DNA from: Antedon mediterranea
Lineage: Eukaryota > Echinodermata > Crinoidea > Comatulida > Antedonidae
DNA: 64,000 nt
Reading direction: 5' to 3'
Assembly: GCF_964355755.1 (NCBI RefSeq)
Contig: NC_092678.1
Span: forward strand, 20,680,922 to 20,744,921
The stretch's first letter is position 1; each line of letters begins with the position of its first letter. Position numbers and translations under genes: made by a program. This document shows, piece after piece, positions 10,145 to 35,853 of the stretch. The notes beneath the pieces are model-generated. The model saw only the letters and a list, made by a program, of their open reading frames with translations. It made no database searches and was not told the DNA's origin.

Positions 10145-13100
10145 TGTGTTCTGCGCATGTCAATAATGATATCGTAACCAGTTATGTCAAAAAATAGAAA
10201 GTCGAAATTTGGCCATTTTAAAAAAATATCTGTGTACTAATATTAAAGGGATTTTTATCCAAAACCAGTTATGTCAAAAAATAGAAAGTCGAAATTTGGC
10301 CATCACAGATATTTTCATGAATAAAAAAAAAATGGCCAAATTTCAACCCTTTTTTGGTTCTGCGCATGTCAATTATGATATAGTAACCAGTTATGTTGAA
10401 AAATAGCAATGTCAAAATTTAAAAAAAAAATTTAATTACCAATTATCGACCTTTTAATTTTTGATAAAATTCAACATGGTTTCTATGGCATAATAAGATG
10501 ATGATAAGGCAATATATGGTCATATACAGCAATAATATCGCAAAATAATTGAATTTTTTTAAAAAATAATTTTTTTTTTAAATAGCCAATTTTAGACCAT
10601 TATATTTTTCAACATAACTGGTTTCTATAGTAGTATAAGACGATGTAACATACAGCATAATAATTGAATTTTTTAAAATAGCAAAGTTCGATCATTTTAT
10701 TGTTTGACAAAACTGGTTTCTATAGCTCTACAAGATGATGATAAGGCAATATGGTCATACATCTTTAAATTGAATTTTAAAAACATTTTTCGAATAGTAT
10801 AGGGATTGAAAAAAACAAACAAATTCGACCATTTAATTTTTCGATAAAACTGGTTACTATAGCATAGTTGACATGCGCAGAACCCATTGTTCGACTCTGC
10901 GCATGTTTATTGTGCTATAGTAACCATTTATGTCATAAAATAATATGGTCGAAAAAATGGCTATTTTTCGAAAATTTCCCTGTACTAGAGTACAGCTATT
11001 TTATCAAAAAATGGCCAAATTTCGACCTTTTTATTTTTCGATAAAACTGGTTACTATAGCATAGTTGACATGCGCAGAACCCATTATTTGACTCTGCGCA
11101 TGTTTATTGTGCTATAGTAACCATTTATGTTATAAAATAAAAGGGTCGAAAAATGGCAATTTTTCGAAAATTTCCCTGTACTAGAACTAGAGTAGGCCTA
11201 CAGAGATTTTATCAAAAAATGGCCAAATTTCGACCTTTTTATTTTTCGATAAAACTGGTTACTATAGCATAATTGACATGCGCAGAACCCATTATTTGAC
11301 TCTGCGCATGTTTATTGTGCTATAGTAACCATTTATGTCATAAAATAAAAGGGTCGAAAAATGACAATTTTTCGAAATTTCCCTGTACTATAGTACAGGG
11401 ATTTTATCCAAAAATGGCCAAATTTTGACCTTTTTATTTTTCGATAAAACTGGTTACTATAGCATAGTTGACATGCGCAGAACCCATTATTCGACTCTGC
11501 GCATGTTTATTGTGCTATAGTAACCATTTATGTCATAAAATAATATGGTCGAAAAAATGGCTATTTTTCGAAAATTTCCCTGTACTATAGTACAGGGATT
11601 TTATCCAAAAATGGCCAAATTTCGACCTTTTTATTTTTCGATAAAACTGGTTACTATAGCATAGTTGACATGCGCAGAACCCATTATTCGACTCTGCGCA
11701 TGCTTTTTGTGCTATAGTAACCATTTATGTCATAAAATAAAAGGGTCGAAAAATGGCAATTTTTCGACAATTCCCCTGCACTATAGTACAGGGATTTTAT
11801 CCACAAATGGCCAAATTTCGACCTTTTTATTTTTCGATAAAAACTGGTTACTATAGCATAGTTGACATGCGCAGAACACATTATTTGACTCTGCGCATGT
11901 TTATTGTGCTATAGTAACCATTTATGTTATAAAATAAAAGGGTCAAAAAATGGCAATTTTTCGAAAATTTCCCTGTACTATAGTACAGCTATTTTATCCA
12001 AAAATGGCCAAATTTCGACCTTTTTATTTTCGATAAAACTGGTTACTATAGCATAGTTGACATGCGCAGAACCCATTATTCGACTCTGCGCATGTTTTTT
12101 GTGCTATAGTAACCATTTATGTCATAAAATAAAAGGGTCGAAAAATGGCAATTTTTCGAAAATTTCCCTGCACTATAGTACAGGGATTTTATCAAAAAAT
12201 TGCCAAATTTCGACCTTTTTATTTTTCGATAAAAACTGGTTACTATAGCATAGTTGACATGCGCAGAACACATTATTTGACTCTGCGCATGTTTATTGTG
12301 CTATAGTAACCATTTATGTTATAAAATAAAAGGGTCGAAAAATGGCAATTTTTCGAAAATTTTCCTGTACTATAGTACAGCTATTTTATCCAAAAATGGC
12401 CAAATTTCGACCTTTTTATTTTTCGATAAAAACTGGTTACTATAGCATAGTTGACATGCGCAGAACCCATTATTTGACTCTGCGCATGTTTATTGTGCTA
12501 TAGTAACCATTTATGTTATAAAATAAAAGGGTCGAAAAATGGCAATTTTTCGAAAATTTCCCTGTACTATAGTACAGGGATTTTATCCAAAAATGGCCAA
12601 ATTTTGACCTTTTTATTTTTCGATAAAACTGGTTACTATAGCATAGTTGACATGCGCAGAACCCATTATTCGACTCTGCGCATGTTTTTTGTGCTATAGT
12701 AACCATTTATGTCATAAAATAAAAGGGTCGAAAAATGGCAATTTTTCGAAAATTTCCCTGCACTATAGTACAGGGATTTTATCCAAAAATTGCCAAATTT
12801 CGACCTTTTTATTTTTCGATAAAAACTGGTTACTATAGCATAGTTGACATGCGCAGAACACATTATTTGACTCTGCGCATGTTTATTGTGCTATAGTAAC
12901 CATTTATGTTATAAAAAAAAAGGGTCAAAAAATGGCAATTTTTCGAAAGTTTCCCTGTACAGCTATTTTATCCAAAAATGGCCAAATTTCGACCTTTTTA
13001 TTTTTCGATAAAAACTGGTTACTATAGCATAGTTGACATGCGCAGAACACATTATTTGACTCTGCGCATGTTTATTGTGCTATAGTAACCATTTATGTTA

Positions 13101-13900
13101 TAAAATAAAAGGGTCGAAAAATGGCAATTTTTCGAAAATTTCCCTGTACTATAGTACAGCTATTTTATCCAAAAATGGCCAAATTTCGACCTTTTTATTT
13201 TTCGATAAAACTGGTTACTATAGCATAGTTGACATGCGCAGAACCCATTATTCGACTCTGCGCATGTTTATTGTGCTATAGTAACCATTTATGTCATAAA
13301 ATAAAAGGGTCGAAAAAGGGCAATTTTTCGAAATTTCCCTGTACTATAGTACAGGGATTTTATCCAAAAATGGCCAAATTTTGACCTTTTTATTTTTCGA
13401 TAAAACTGGTTACTATAGCATAGTTGACATGCGCAGAACCCATTATTCGACTCTGCGCATGTTTATTGTGCTATAGTAACCATTTAGGCCTATGTCAAAA
13501 AATAAAAGTGTCGAAAAGTGGCAATTTTTCGAAATTTTCCCTGTACTATAGTTGACATGCGAAGAACCCATTATTCGACTCTACGCATGTTTATTGTGCT
13601 ATAGTAACCATTTAGGCCTATGTCAAAAAATAAAAGTGTCGAAAAGTGGCAATTTTTCGACTCTGCGCATGTTGCATAATTGAATATTAAAACTTTATAT
13701 TTTTTTCATTTTTAGAGAAAACAAAAATGGCTGCTTGATAACGTAATATAGGATAATTTATATACAACAATATTATTGAATAATAATTAAATCTTGAAAC
13801 ACTTTAGATTTTGGCCATTTTTCGAAAAAATAGCAAATTTTCGACCATTCTATTTTTCGACAAAACTGGTTTCTATGACAATAACACAATATATGGTCAT
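10145..13900. repeat. Satellite of 196-bp palindromic units
   Basis: Fourteen regular units (core about 10840-13550) plus degraded edges. The landmark CTGCGCATG recurs near 10897, 11094, 11300, 11495, 11693, 11890, 12086, 12283, 12479, 12676, 12872, 13063, 13257 and 13456. Each unit is an imperfect palindrome centred between TGCGCAGA and CTCTGCGCA, with arms holding GGTTACTATAG/CTATAGTAACC and TTTCGACC/GGGTCGAAA. A second small palindrome, CCTGTACTATAGTACAGG, joins units. The flanks (10145-10840 and 13680-13900) hold diverged or partial units in which the arm reads CTGGTTTCTATAG. Two unit types (ACCCATTATTCG and ACACATTATTTG) alternate in places. The many ~63-codon frames are repeat artefacts. 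Confidence 0.95.
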
Positions 13901-13965
13901 ATACAGCAATATTATTGCATAATTGAATTTTAAAAACATGTTTCCAACAGTATAGGGATTTAAAA

Positions 13966-14075
13966 CAAGGACATATACACGGCTACAGTCGCGTGCTCAA
14001 GTTAGTGTTTACCGACCGACCGACCAACCGAGCTGTAGAGTGGCGTTGCACCCGACAAAAAATAGCCAACTTTCG
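13966..14075 (+). repeat. Dispersed repeat with CGAC tandem, copy 1
   Basis: A ~100-bp unit: ATACACGGCTACAGTCGCG, a run of GACCGACCGACC, GAGCTGTAGAGT, then GTTGCACCCGAC. Related copies lie at 18290-18390 (+) and 61018-61118 (-). It abuts the microsatellite on its right. The family is not recognised. Confidence 0.7.
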
Positions 14076-14142
14076 ACCATTTTGTTTTTCCACAAAATTG
14101 GTTTGATTGGACTGCATTAATAACATACAAACAGCAAACGAG

Positions 14143-14764
14143 GATGATGATGGTAATGATGATGACAATGATGATGGTAATGATGATGGTAATGATGATA
14201 ATGATGATGACAATGATGATGGTAATGATGATGGTAATGATGATGACAATGATGATGACAATGATGATGACAATGATGATGACAATGATGATGGTAATGA
14301 TGATGGTAATGATGACGGTAATGATGATGACAATGATGACGGTAATGATGATGGCAATGATGATGGTAATGATGATGGTAATGATGATGACAATGATGAC
14401 GGTAATGATGATGACAATGATGATGGTAATGATGATGGTAATGATGATGGTAATGATGACGGTAATGATGACGGTAATGATGATGGTAATGATGATGACA
14501 ATGATGATGGTAATGATGATGACAATGATGATGGTAATGATGATGGTAATGATTATGGTAACGATGATGGTAATGATGACGGTAATGATGATGACAATGA
14601 TGATGGTAATGATGATGGTAATGATGATGACAATGATGATGGTAATGATGATGACAATGATGATGGTAATGATGATGACAATGATGATGGTAATGATGAT
14701 GACAATGATGATGGTAATGATGATGACAATGATGATGGTAATGATGATGACAATGATGATGCAT
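14143..14764. repeat. GATGATGGTAAT-type 12-bp microsatellite
   Basis: About 620 bp of GATGATGGTAAT/GATGATGACAAT 12-mers, with a few GACGGTAAT and one GATTATGGT variant. Because the unit is divisible by three, several frames on both strands stay open for 180-260 codons (Asp/Asn/Gly, Met-rich, Ser/Leu/Pro, His-rich and Ile/Val-rich). None is a gene: they begin and end with the array. Confidence 0.95.
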
Positions 14765-14766
14765 AG

Positions 14767-15848
14767 TTTTAATAATATTCTCAAATACTACGGTATGAAA
14801 ATCAACTTTCCGTCGTCCGATTTTAATGAAATTGAAAACAATTGTTCAGCAACATATTTTTGTTATCCATTAATCCTCGACGCATACATGTCAATAGAGC
14901 AATCATACTGCGCATGCGATTTATACTGATTTACAATGTTAGCTGTGGATTCTGGATAGAGGGCCACGACGAGAGATACTGACCGTGTTTAAATGAGCAG
15001 AGCTTGCATAGACTAGCGCATTGGATGATCGATCTCACCACTCACTCTCACCGGATAAATACAGTAAATAGATTTATACATTTTCCCCCAAATACACTAC
15101 AAACATACGTTATATACAAAATATATAACATATTAATCTTTAAAATGAAAAAAAAAATGATTGTCGAGTTACATATTAATTAAAATTCAGAATTCAAGTA
15201 TTTATAGACATATTTATTCCTTTATTTATTTGAATTTTAAATTTGTGCTATGGGGCGTACACTTATCATTAAAAAGATGCATTATAAAAAATACAACAAA
15301 CATTAAAAGAAAACACAAATTCAAGATAACAATACACCACTGTGTATATATTACTACTTCTCACCAAACCCCACTCCCAAAAAAATCCCCAATTTCCAAC
15401 CACGCCTCTATTTATTAAGTTATACATAAAACAATAATATGGTGCAATCAGATTTTCTGAGTCATGGACTTCAGTAAACCATCGACTCTTTTACAAAAAT
15501 AAGAATCACAATAGACTGATGATCAACATCAAGATTAAAATAGATTTAGGATTATAAAAATATTATTTACAAAATACAGAGGCCTATTATTACCAAAGCT
15601 AAGGTACAGGTACATTGTCATTGCAATCTTAAAAATGTGTTACCACTCAACGCAATGCCAATCACAAGCGATGGATCGTTCAAACTACCGCTTGTCATTG
15701 GTCAACTCGCTTACACTGCGCTTACGTCGTTGCGTTGAGCCCTGTGTAAACCAAGCTTTAAATCATGATTGTTATGTAATTATTCATTCTCTATTCTGTA
15801 AATGTCACAATAACGACAGTGATTTTGTTGAGACAACGCTGCTGTTTT
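14767..15848. other. AT-rich 3' flank of PFKFB
   Basis: No gene was recognised. A minus-strand AATAAA (TTTATT at 15411-15416) could be the PFKFB poly(A) signal, giving a 3' UTR of about 430 nt, and further copies lie at 15210-15230. One MITE copy lies at 15632-15763. Confidence 0.4.
15632..15763. mobile_element. MITE, GGTTCCCACTAG family
   Basis: A shortened copy with the inner CAATCACAAGCGATGG and CGCTTGTCATTGGTCAA motifs and a right end reading TAAACCAAGCTTTAA. It lies just beyond the PFKFB stop codon, probably in its 3' UTR. Confidence 0.7.
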
Positions 15849-30712
<14,864 letters not shown>

Positions 30713-31307
30713 GTTGGTTTTGCGGACGGAAGAAAAAGTCACGTGTATTTACATTGCGAGCGCCCCCTACAACAGTCCACATCAAATAACTTTTTTGTGT
30801 GTATTTCAATTCTCTCTAATCGCCCGCCGCCGCGTGCGCACGTACCCACCCGGTTCCCGGCCGTCCGCGCCGATTCTCACTTCCTAAATTCCGATCCTAG
30901 GCCTAGAGGCTAGTACATATCACGTGCAACTACTTTAGGTAGTAGTAGGTAAGGTGATAGCCTAAATTATTTATAATTAAATCAAATTCAGGAGGCCTAA
31001 AATAATAAGTAGGCCCTAATTCAAAGAATAGGCCGCCTACGTCGTTATACTAACTACCTACTCTCACAATTTTTTTTGTTATTCAAATAAAAAGATTAAA
31101 TTCAATAATAAATAATTAGGCCTTTCTTAGGCTTAGGCCTAGGCCTAGTAGGCATTAGCCTATTTTTATAGAGTGCGAAAGCCTAGGCCTAGCTACGATT
31201 ATTAAACAGAATGAAAAACGTACGACTATAGACTAGGCTAGGCACATTGTAATTAAATTGTTTGTTTGATTTCGTTTTAGTGATAACATCATCAAATCAA
31301 TTTTGAA
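30713..31307. promoter_or_regulatory. Head-to-head promoter region, PFKFB and sulfotransferase
   Basis: About 595 bp separate the start codons of two divergently transcribed genes. Next to PFKFB (30720-30890) the DNA is GC- and CpG-rich (GCCCGCCGCCGCGTGCGCAC and CCGGCCGTCCGCGCCG), which is unusual in this AT-rich window. No clear TATA box was seen. A shared, bidirectional, CpG-type promoter is the simplest reading; 5' UTRs are not mapped. Confidence 0.55.
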
Positions 31308-34300
31308 ATGAATTTTTCAATCCGAAATTGTAAGAAGAGGCCGGGACGTTACAAAGTTTTAAGCTCGATTTTCTGGATTTTCTTGGTATGGTTCGTTTGG
31401 AAGCAACATTTCGTCTTTATCAAGAAACATTTCGATAATGGTTAGTACACAGTAGTCTGCCTGAAATATAGTGTATTCGACCAGTAGCCTAGTACAGGCC
31501 TAGGTCTACTCTAAAGACTCTACACCTATGCTACCTAACCTAAGCCTATAGTCTGTTTTAGGCAAATGATCCCGAACCCCCCACATCATACAGAATAGAA
31601 GCGGTGTAAGTTTAGAAGAAAAAAACCGCAGCAAGAAAAACAGATTACAGGTAGTTTATTAATTGAATACATCTCTTATTTTTAGGCCTTCCCTTTCATC
31701 CACCATATTTAATGAGGGTGATCCATCCAGCAATTGCTGATCATTAGGGACCCTCAGAGGTTCACAAGACACAAGATGCTCTACATAAACAAAGTTTTAT
31801 TACAAGTTTTTGGGAGTGCAGTTGTCACACCAAAATCAGTCCGGGCCAAAATCGGTCCGGCGGTCCAGTTTTGGCTGCCAAAATCAGTCCGGGGGACCAT
31901 TTATGGCTGCCAAAACCTGTCCGGCCGGACCAATTTTGGCCGCCAAAACTGGTCCGGCCTGGATAAAATCGGTCCGGGCAGTAGGACTGTTTTTGGCCGC
32001 CAAATATGGTCCGGTCTTACAAATATATGGTGCGCAAAATGAGTCATATATATATAAACTTTATTTAGACACGAGACTAATGTGCAGTACAACTCGTTCA
32101 ATCAATATTGATTGTTTTTACACAAGTTCGTGATACTGTATTACAAAAAAAAAAAAAAAAAAAATCAACACCATATAAATACGACAGAAACGAAAAAAAT
32201 TGAAATTGAAAAGAAACAAAATTAAAGCAGAATCCCCTTCATCTGGCACCTCTATTTAGGGTACACCATACCGGTACTTCCCGTGTAAACGGAAACCCTT
32301 ATCGAAGTGTATAATTTATGGGGATTCAACTGTAATAAATAATAAATCTTTTGGATTTCATTTACCTTAAAATAATAGTGATAAAACACACATTTTACAT
32401 GTATATATCATTAAAAAAAGGCCATGATTATTAGTCATTATATTGAAAACTACAGGGTTTTATTTGTTATTTTAATATTATAAATTAAGCCTGTTTTTTT
32501 AATTATCATTATTAGTAGTAACTCATCAATAATTAGTACTAATTGTTAGGCTTTTTGTATACAATATGTATCTGCCTGTTTTTAATCCATTTTGTTCTTT
32601 TTTAACATCTTCGTTTCCCCATGATGTTAAAAACAATTTAATTTATTCATTATTTATGGTTAATCAATCAATATATCAATTCAATACAATTATTATAAAA
32701 CAATTATCCAATATTGATTAGGCTGAGAAAGGAAAAAGGCCTCAATCATAAATAAAATCTAGCTGGCAATATCAGCGTCTCATACCCGTTCGTGTGAGTG
32801 TGTGGCAGGCCGAAAAATGAGTGAACACGTACCTAAGTCATGTTTTTAGATAAAATACATTTATTTATACTATTTATCCGACAAGATAACTTACTAATAT
32901 ATATCATGGGATATTTTTCTAGCCATAAACAACTTAAAACAGCATCATAGGCCTAGTAATTCAATTAAAATCGACAGAAGAAAAGCCCGGACCGATTTTG
33001 GCAGTGGCGGACTGCTTTTGGCCACAATTTTAGAGCCAAAACTGGTCCTGCCGGACCGATTTTGGCCCCGGATCATATTTATCGTGACAGAGTCGTAATT
33101 TTGTCTAGCTTAGAATAATTCCTGACATTATAGAGTCGTAGTTATTAATACATTCCTGTTCAGGAAATTAGAAAATGAAAAATCATTATCGCTATTTAAT
33201 CAGCATTTCTTATTTTTCTTTGGCAGGTCGTCACCAGTTGAAGTACAGATATAGAGCACCAGTAAGTTTACTTTAGATATTTTAATTTATTAAAGTGAAA
33301 AGATGAACAAAAAATAAATTACCATTTACTTATTCCTCTGAACTAAATAAAAACAGCAGCACATAAAAGTTTTAAATACAATATTTAGTAATCTCTATAA
33401 TCGGTTTCATTTGCATATCAACTAAAAAGCCTTGTTTCTCTATTTGGATGAACCAATTTGTATATCTATAAACTGATGGTCAAAGTTGAAAACAACAACC
33501 GGATCTTCTGTAGGCTTACTACTGTCAGTAAACCGGTCCAAACCGGATATAAGCTCATCCAATGATGTCATGAATATTTATAACACATGCAAATGAGGCG
33601 CGTATGTGCGAACACCTGTATCTGAAATATAGAAATAATATTATGGTAGGCCTACTGGGGGTTAATGATACGTTGTGTTGTTCTCAAAAGGACTGGTCAT
33701 TTGATGTTGAAGAGATGGATCGAATTCAGAAAAAGGTGGAGAACGAATCTGCATGTTTCATGAAACATCCAGAAGACGTCATGGAGAAGTACAACTTTGA
33801 GGTTGCTCAACAAGGCAGACTGACACTACTTCGGCACGAGTGCAGTTTTCGAGCAGATGATGATGACACCAAGTATGTTCCAAAACACGTTCCGAAAGAC
33901 CTGAATCATATTCTGGTAGTCGATTGTCTGCGTCTGGTCTTCTGCCAGGTTCGAAAGGTATCGTCTGTCACTTGGCGAATGTCTTTAGAAAACACTGCAA
34001 AGAAACTTGGATGTGGTGCTGTCAGATTATTAGGTTCTTACTCGAATAGGGAAAAACGCGCGATTATGCGTGATTACACAAAAGCAATTTTTGTTCGTGA
34101 GCCAATAGAGAGGCTCGTTTCCGCGTGGCGTAACAAATTCAAAAGAGGCAAATCGTATCAAATTGTCTACGGCCCATTGATAGTCGGAAAATACAGGCGG
34201 CAACCTCTGTCAGACGATCGTACATCTAGAAAGCACTATGATAAATCAGATGACCTGAATATAACTTTCAAAGAGTTTGCAAGCTTCATCATAGACCCAG

Positions 34301-34608
34301 ATGTCAGCGTCACTACTGGTGCTGACATGCATTGGCAGGATGTCTACACCAGATGTGCTCCCTGTGACGTTAAGTATAACTTTATTGGTCATTTTGAGAC
34401 AAGATCTATTGACGCTCAAATGCTATTCAAGAAAATCGGTGCTGAGGTACCGCTTGCGTTTCAGAAGAATCACACTTCGGAAACGCTTGGAGTTCTACTT
34501 CGAGAATTGAGGAACTTTCCGACAGAAATGGTTATGAAACTATATACGAAATATTTTGTAGACTACAGGTTGTTTGGGTACCCACGACCGAACTTTACAC
34601 AAGTTTAA
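31308..34608 (+). CDS. Type II Golgi carbohydrate sulfotransferase (CHST8-14 type)
   Basis: Three exons: 31308-31440, 33227-33261 and 33691-34608, GT-AG and in phase (1, 0), giving 361 aa. The N-terminus is a short basic cytoplasmic segment and one membrane span (about residues 18-40, LSSIFWIFLVWFVW), as in type II Golgi enzymes. The large exon has the Sulfotransfer_2 layout: 5'-phosphosulfate loop region FCQVRKVSSVTW (about 140-151), 3'-phosphate loop VREPIERLVSAWRNKF (191-206), HWQDVYTRCAPC (270-281) and YNFIGHFET. Members transfer sulfate from PAPS to sugars such as GalNAc in chondroitin/dermatan sulfate or glycoproteins; the acceptor cannot be told here. The usual PK of the first loop is RK, so binding may differ. 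The AATAAA signal at 34608-34613 overlaps the stop codon. An upstream in-frame ATG at 33604 is in intron. The gene is head to head with PFKFB. Confidence 0.9.
31820..32030 (+). repeat. GGTCCGG / CCAAAAC short tandem cluster
   Basis: About seven copies of a ~30-bp unit built on CCAAAATCGGTCCGG, with spacing variants, in intron 1 of the sulfotransferase gene. Inverted copies lie at 32985-33075. The two clusters could pair as a foldback of about 1.2 kb. Confidence 0.75.
32045..32200 (+). repeat. Dispersed repeat, copy 2, with poly(A) insertion
   Basis: The copy matches 6445-6545 but is interrupted by about 45 bp ending in a run of over 20 A (32142-32164), after which the shared AACACCATATAAAT resumes. 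This looks like a small retroposed insert in an older repeat. Confidence 0.55.
32985..33075 (-). repeat. Inverted GGTCCGG cluster
   Basis: CCCGGACCGATTTTGGC, GCGGACTGCTTTTGGCC and CCGGACCGATTTTGGCCCC are reverse-complement relatives of the units at 31820-32030. Confidence 0.7.
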
Positions 34609-34613
34609 ATAAA
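34608..34613 (+). terminator. AATAAA overlapping the sulfotransferase stop
   Basis: The last A of the TAA stop (34606-34608) is the first base of AATAAA. If used, the 3' UTR would be only some 15-30 nt; a longer UTR with another signal is possible. Confidence 0.45.
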
Positions 34614-35853
34614 GTTTTCAATAATGTGACGCGATTCTGAAATACCTATGTTTTGCGACATGCGCTCTCCATAACGCATCACGCATGACTTAAATTGCTT
34701 TCAGTACAATCGACGTATTAGAAACAACTCTTATGTTTGGTCACTTTGGACGCAACGCAGGTTAGTTGACCAATCTCAAGCGACAACCAGTTGGTAAATC
34801 GTTGGAACCACGTTTTACAGAAACAAATTATTTTTAACAATTTAAAGTCAAAATGAGATGAAATGTAAAAAAGATACTTAATTTCACCGATGGACTAGTT
34901 TTTTTCTAATCATTTGAATTAAAGAATTAAAGTTTTGCACTCTTTTCAATGAGGTTATTGTACTTTAGTATTTAACATTTTGTTTAATTATGTATGACTA
35001 TGAGGAGCGATGAGAAAGAAGCCTTATGTGAAACTGTGGTGTTTATGCCACGTTCTGTAACTTTGTCTGCAGGCTTAGATGCCGATTTTAGTCTCAATCT
35101 TGTAAACAATTTTCCGTCATTCTAGAAATTTCTTAAGGCTGTCTTTTCTCATGATTTATTGTTTTTCTATTTGCCTTAATGTGTTGTTCTTTTGTACTTT
35201 CGTAACAATTAAACGGGAGTGAACTTACAAAATGTTTCCTTGTATACTTTTTTCAATTCCAGAGTATGTTCTGTTATCACAGCTCTAGGCCTACTTAAAC
35301 GCAAAAAGGTGTTTTAAACAAAATAACTCACATTTTTATCGGTTAATCTCACAGACAAATTAGAGGTAACACTGTAAACAGAGGTGGAGCTTTTAGATAC
35401 GTTATGTGTTTAGTCTAAACGTGTTAAGCGCGTACACTCCTATTATAATTGCTCTACGTGTTTGGAATTCAATGTGTCACGACGAGATCTATCAACTTGT
35501 TCAGCAATCAACACGTTCAGCAAAGCAATCAACTTGTTTAGTCTAAGCACGTGTTTAAACGTGTACACTCGTGTTATATTGCTCCACGTTTTTAGCATTC
35601 AATGTGTCACGTACGTCCCGAGATCTATTAATTTGTTCTGCAATCAACACGTTTAGCAACAAAGCAACGTGTTTAGTCTAAGCACGTGTACACGTACTCG
35701 TGTTGTATTGCTGCTCCACGTTCTTAGCGTTCAATGTGTCACGTACGTTACCGTTAACAATCAACGTGTTTAGCTTGCCTGATAAGATTATATTATCTAC
35801 TATATTTAAAGCTCCATGCACACCATCCTATTTCTTCTGTGAGATCGTTAGAT
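34614..35853. other. Convergent intergenic region
   Basis: This lies between the 3' ends of the sulfotransferase and the first lectin. It holds a degraded MITE at 34736-34817 and, at 35400-35780, four or five imperfect ~90-bp repeats built on ACGTGTTTAGTCTAA, GCTCCACGTTTTTAGC and TTCAATGTGTCACG. No coding exon was seen. Confidence 0.55.
34736..34817. mobile_element. MITE, GGTTCCCACTAG family, truncated
   Basis: GGACGCAACGCAG, GTTAGTTGACCAATCTCAAG and GGAACCACG identify a short internal-deletion copy. Confidence 0.6.

Noticed and set aside
11533-13281. Many ~63-68-codon frames with near-identical proteins
   Set aside because: They are repeats of the 196-bp satellite read on both strands of a palindrome, with no splice context or start context.
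13983-14929. Several long open frames of up to 261 codons on both strands
   Set aside because: They exist only because the 12-bp repeat unit is a multiple of three and lacks stops in several frames. They begin and end with the array.
31734-32133. Overlapping ~105-codon frames with repeated KSVR/NQSG motifs
   Set aside because: They reflect the GGTCCGG tandem cluster in the sulfotransferase intron.
33604-33690. Upstream in-frame ATG of the sulfotransferase large exon as the true start
   Set aside because: Using it loses the membrane anchor, while the AAAG acceptor at 33690 joins in phase to two upstream exons that provide a type II membrane span.
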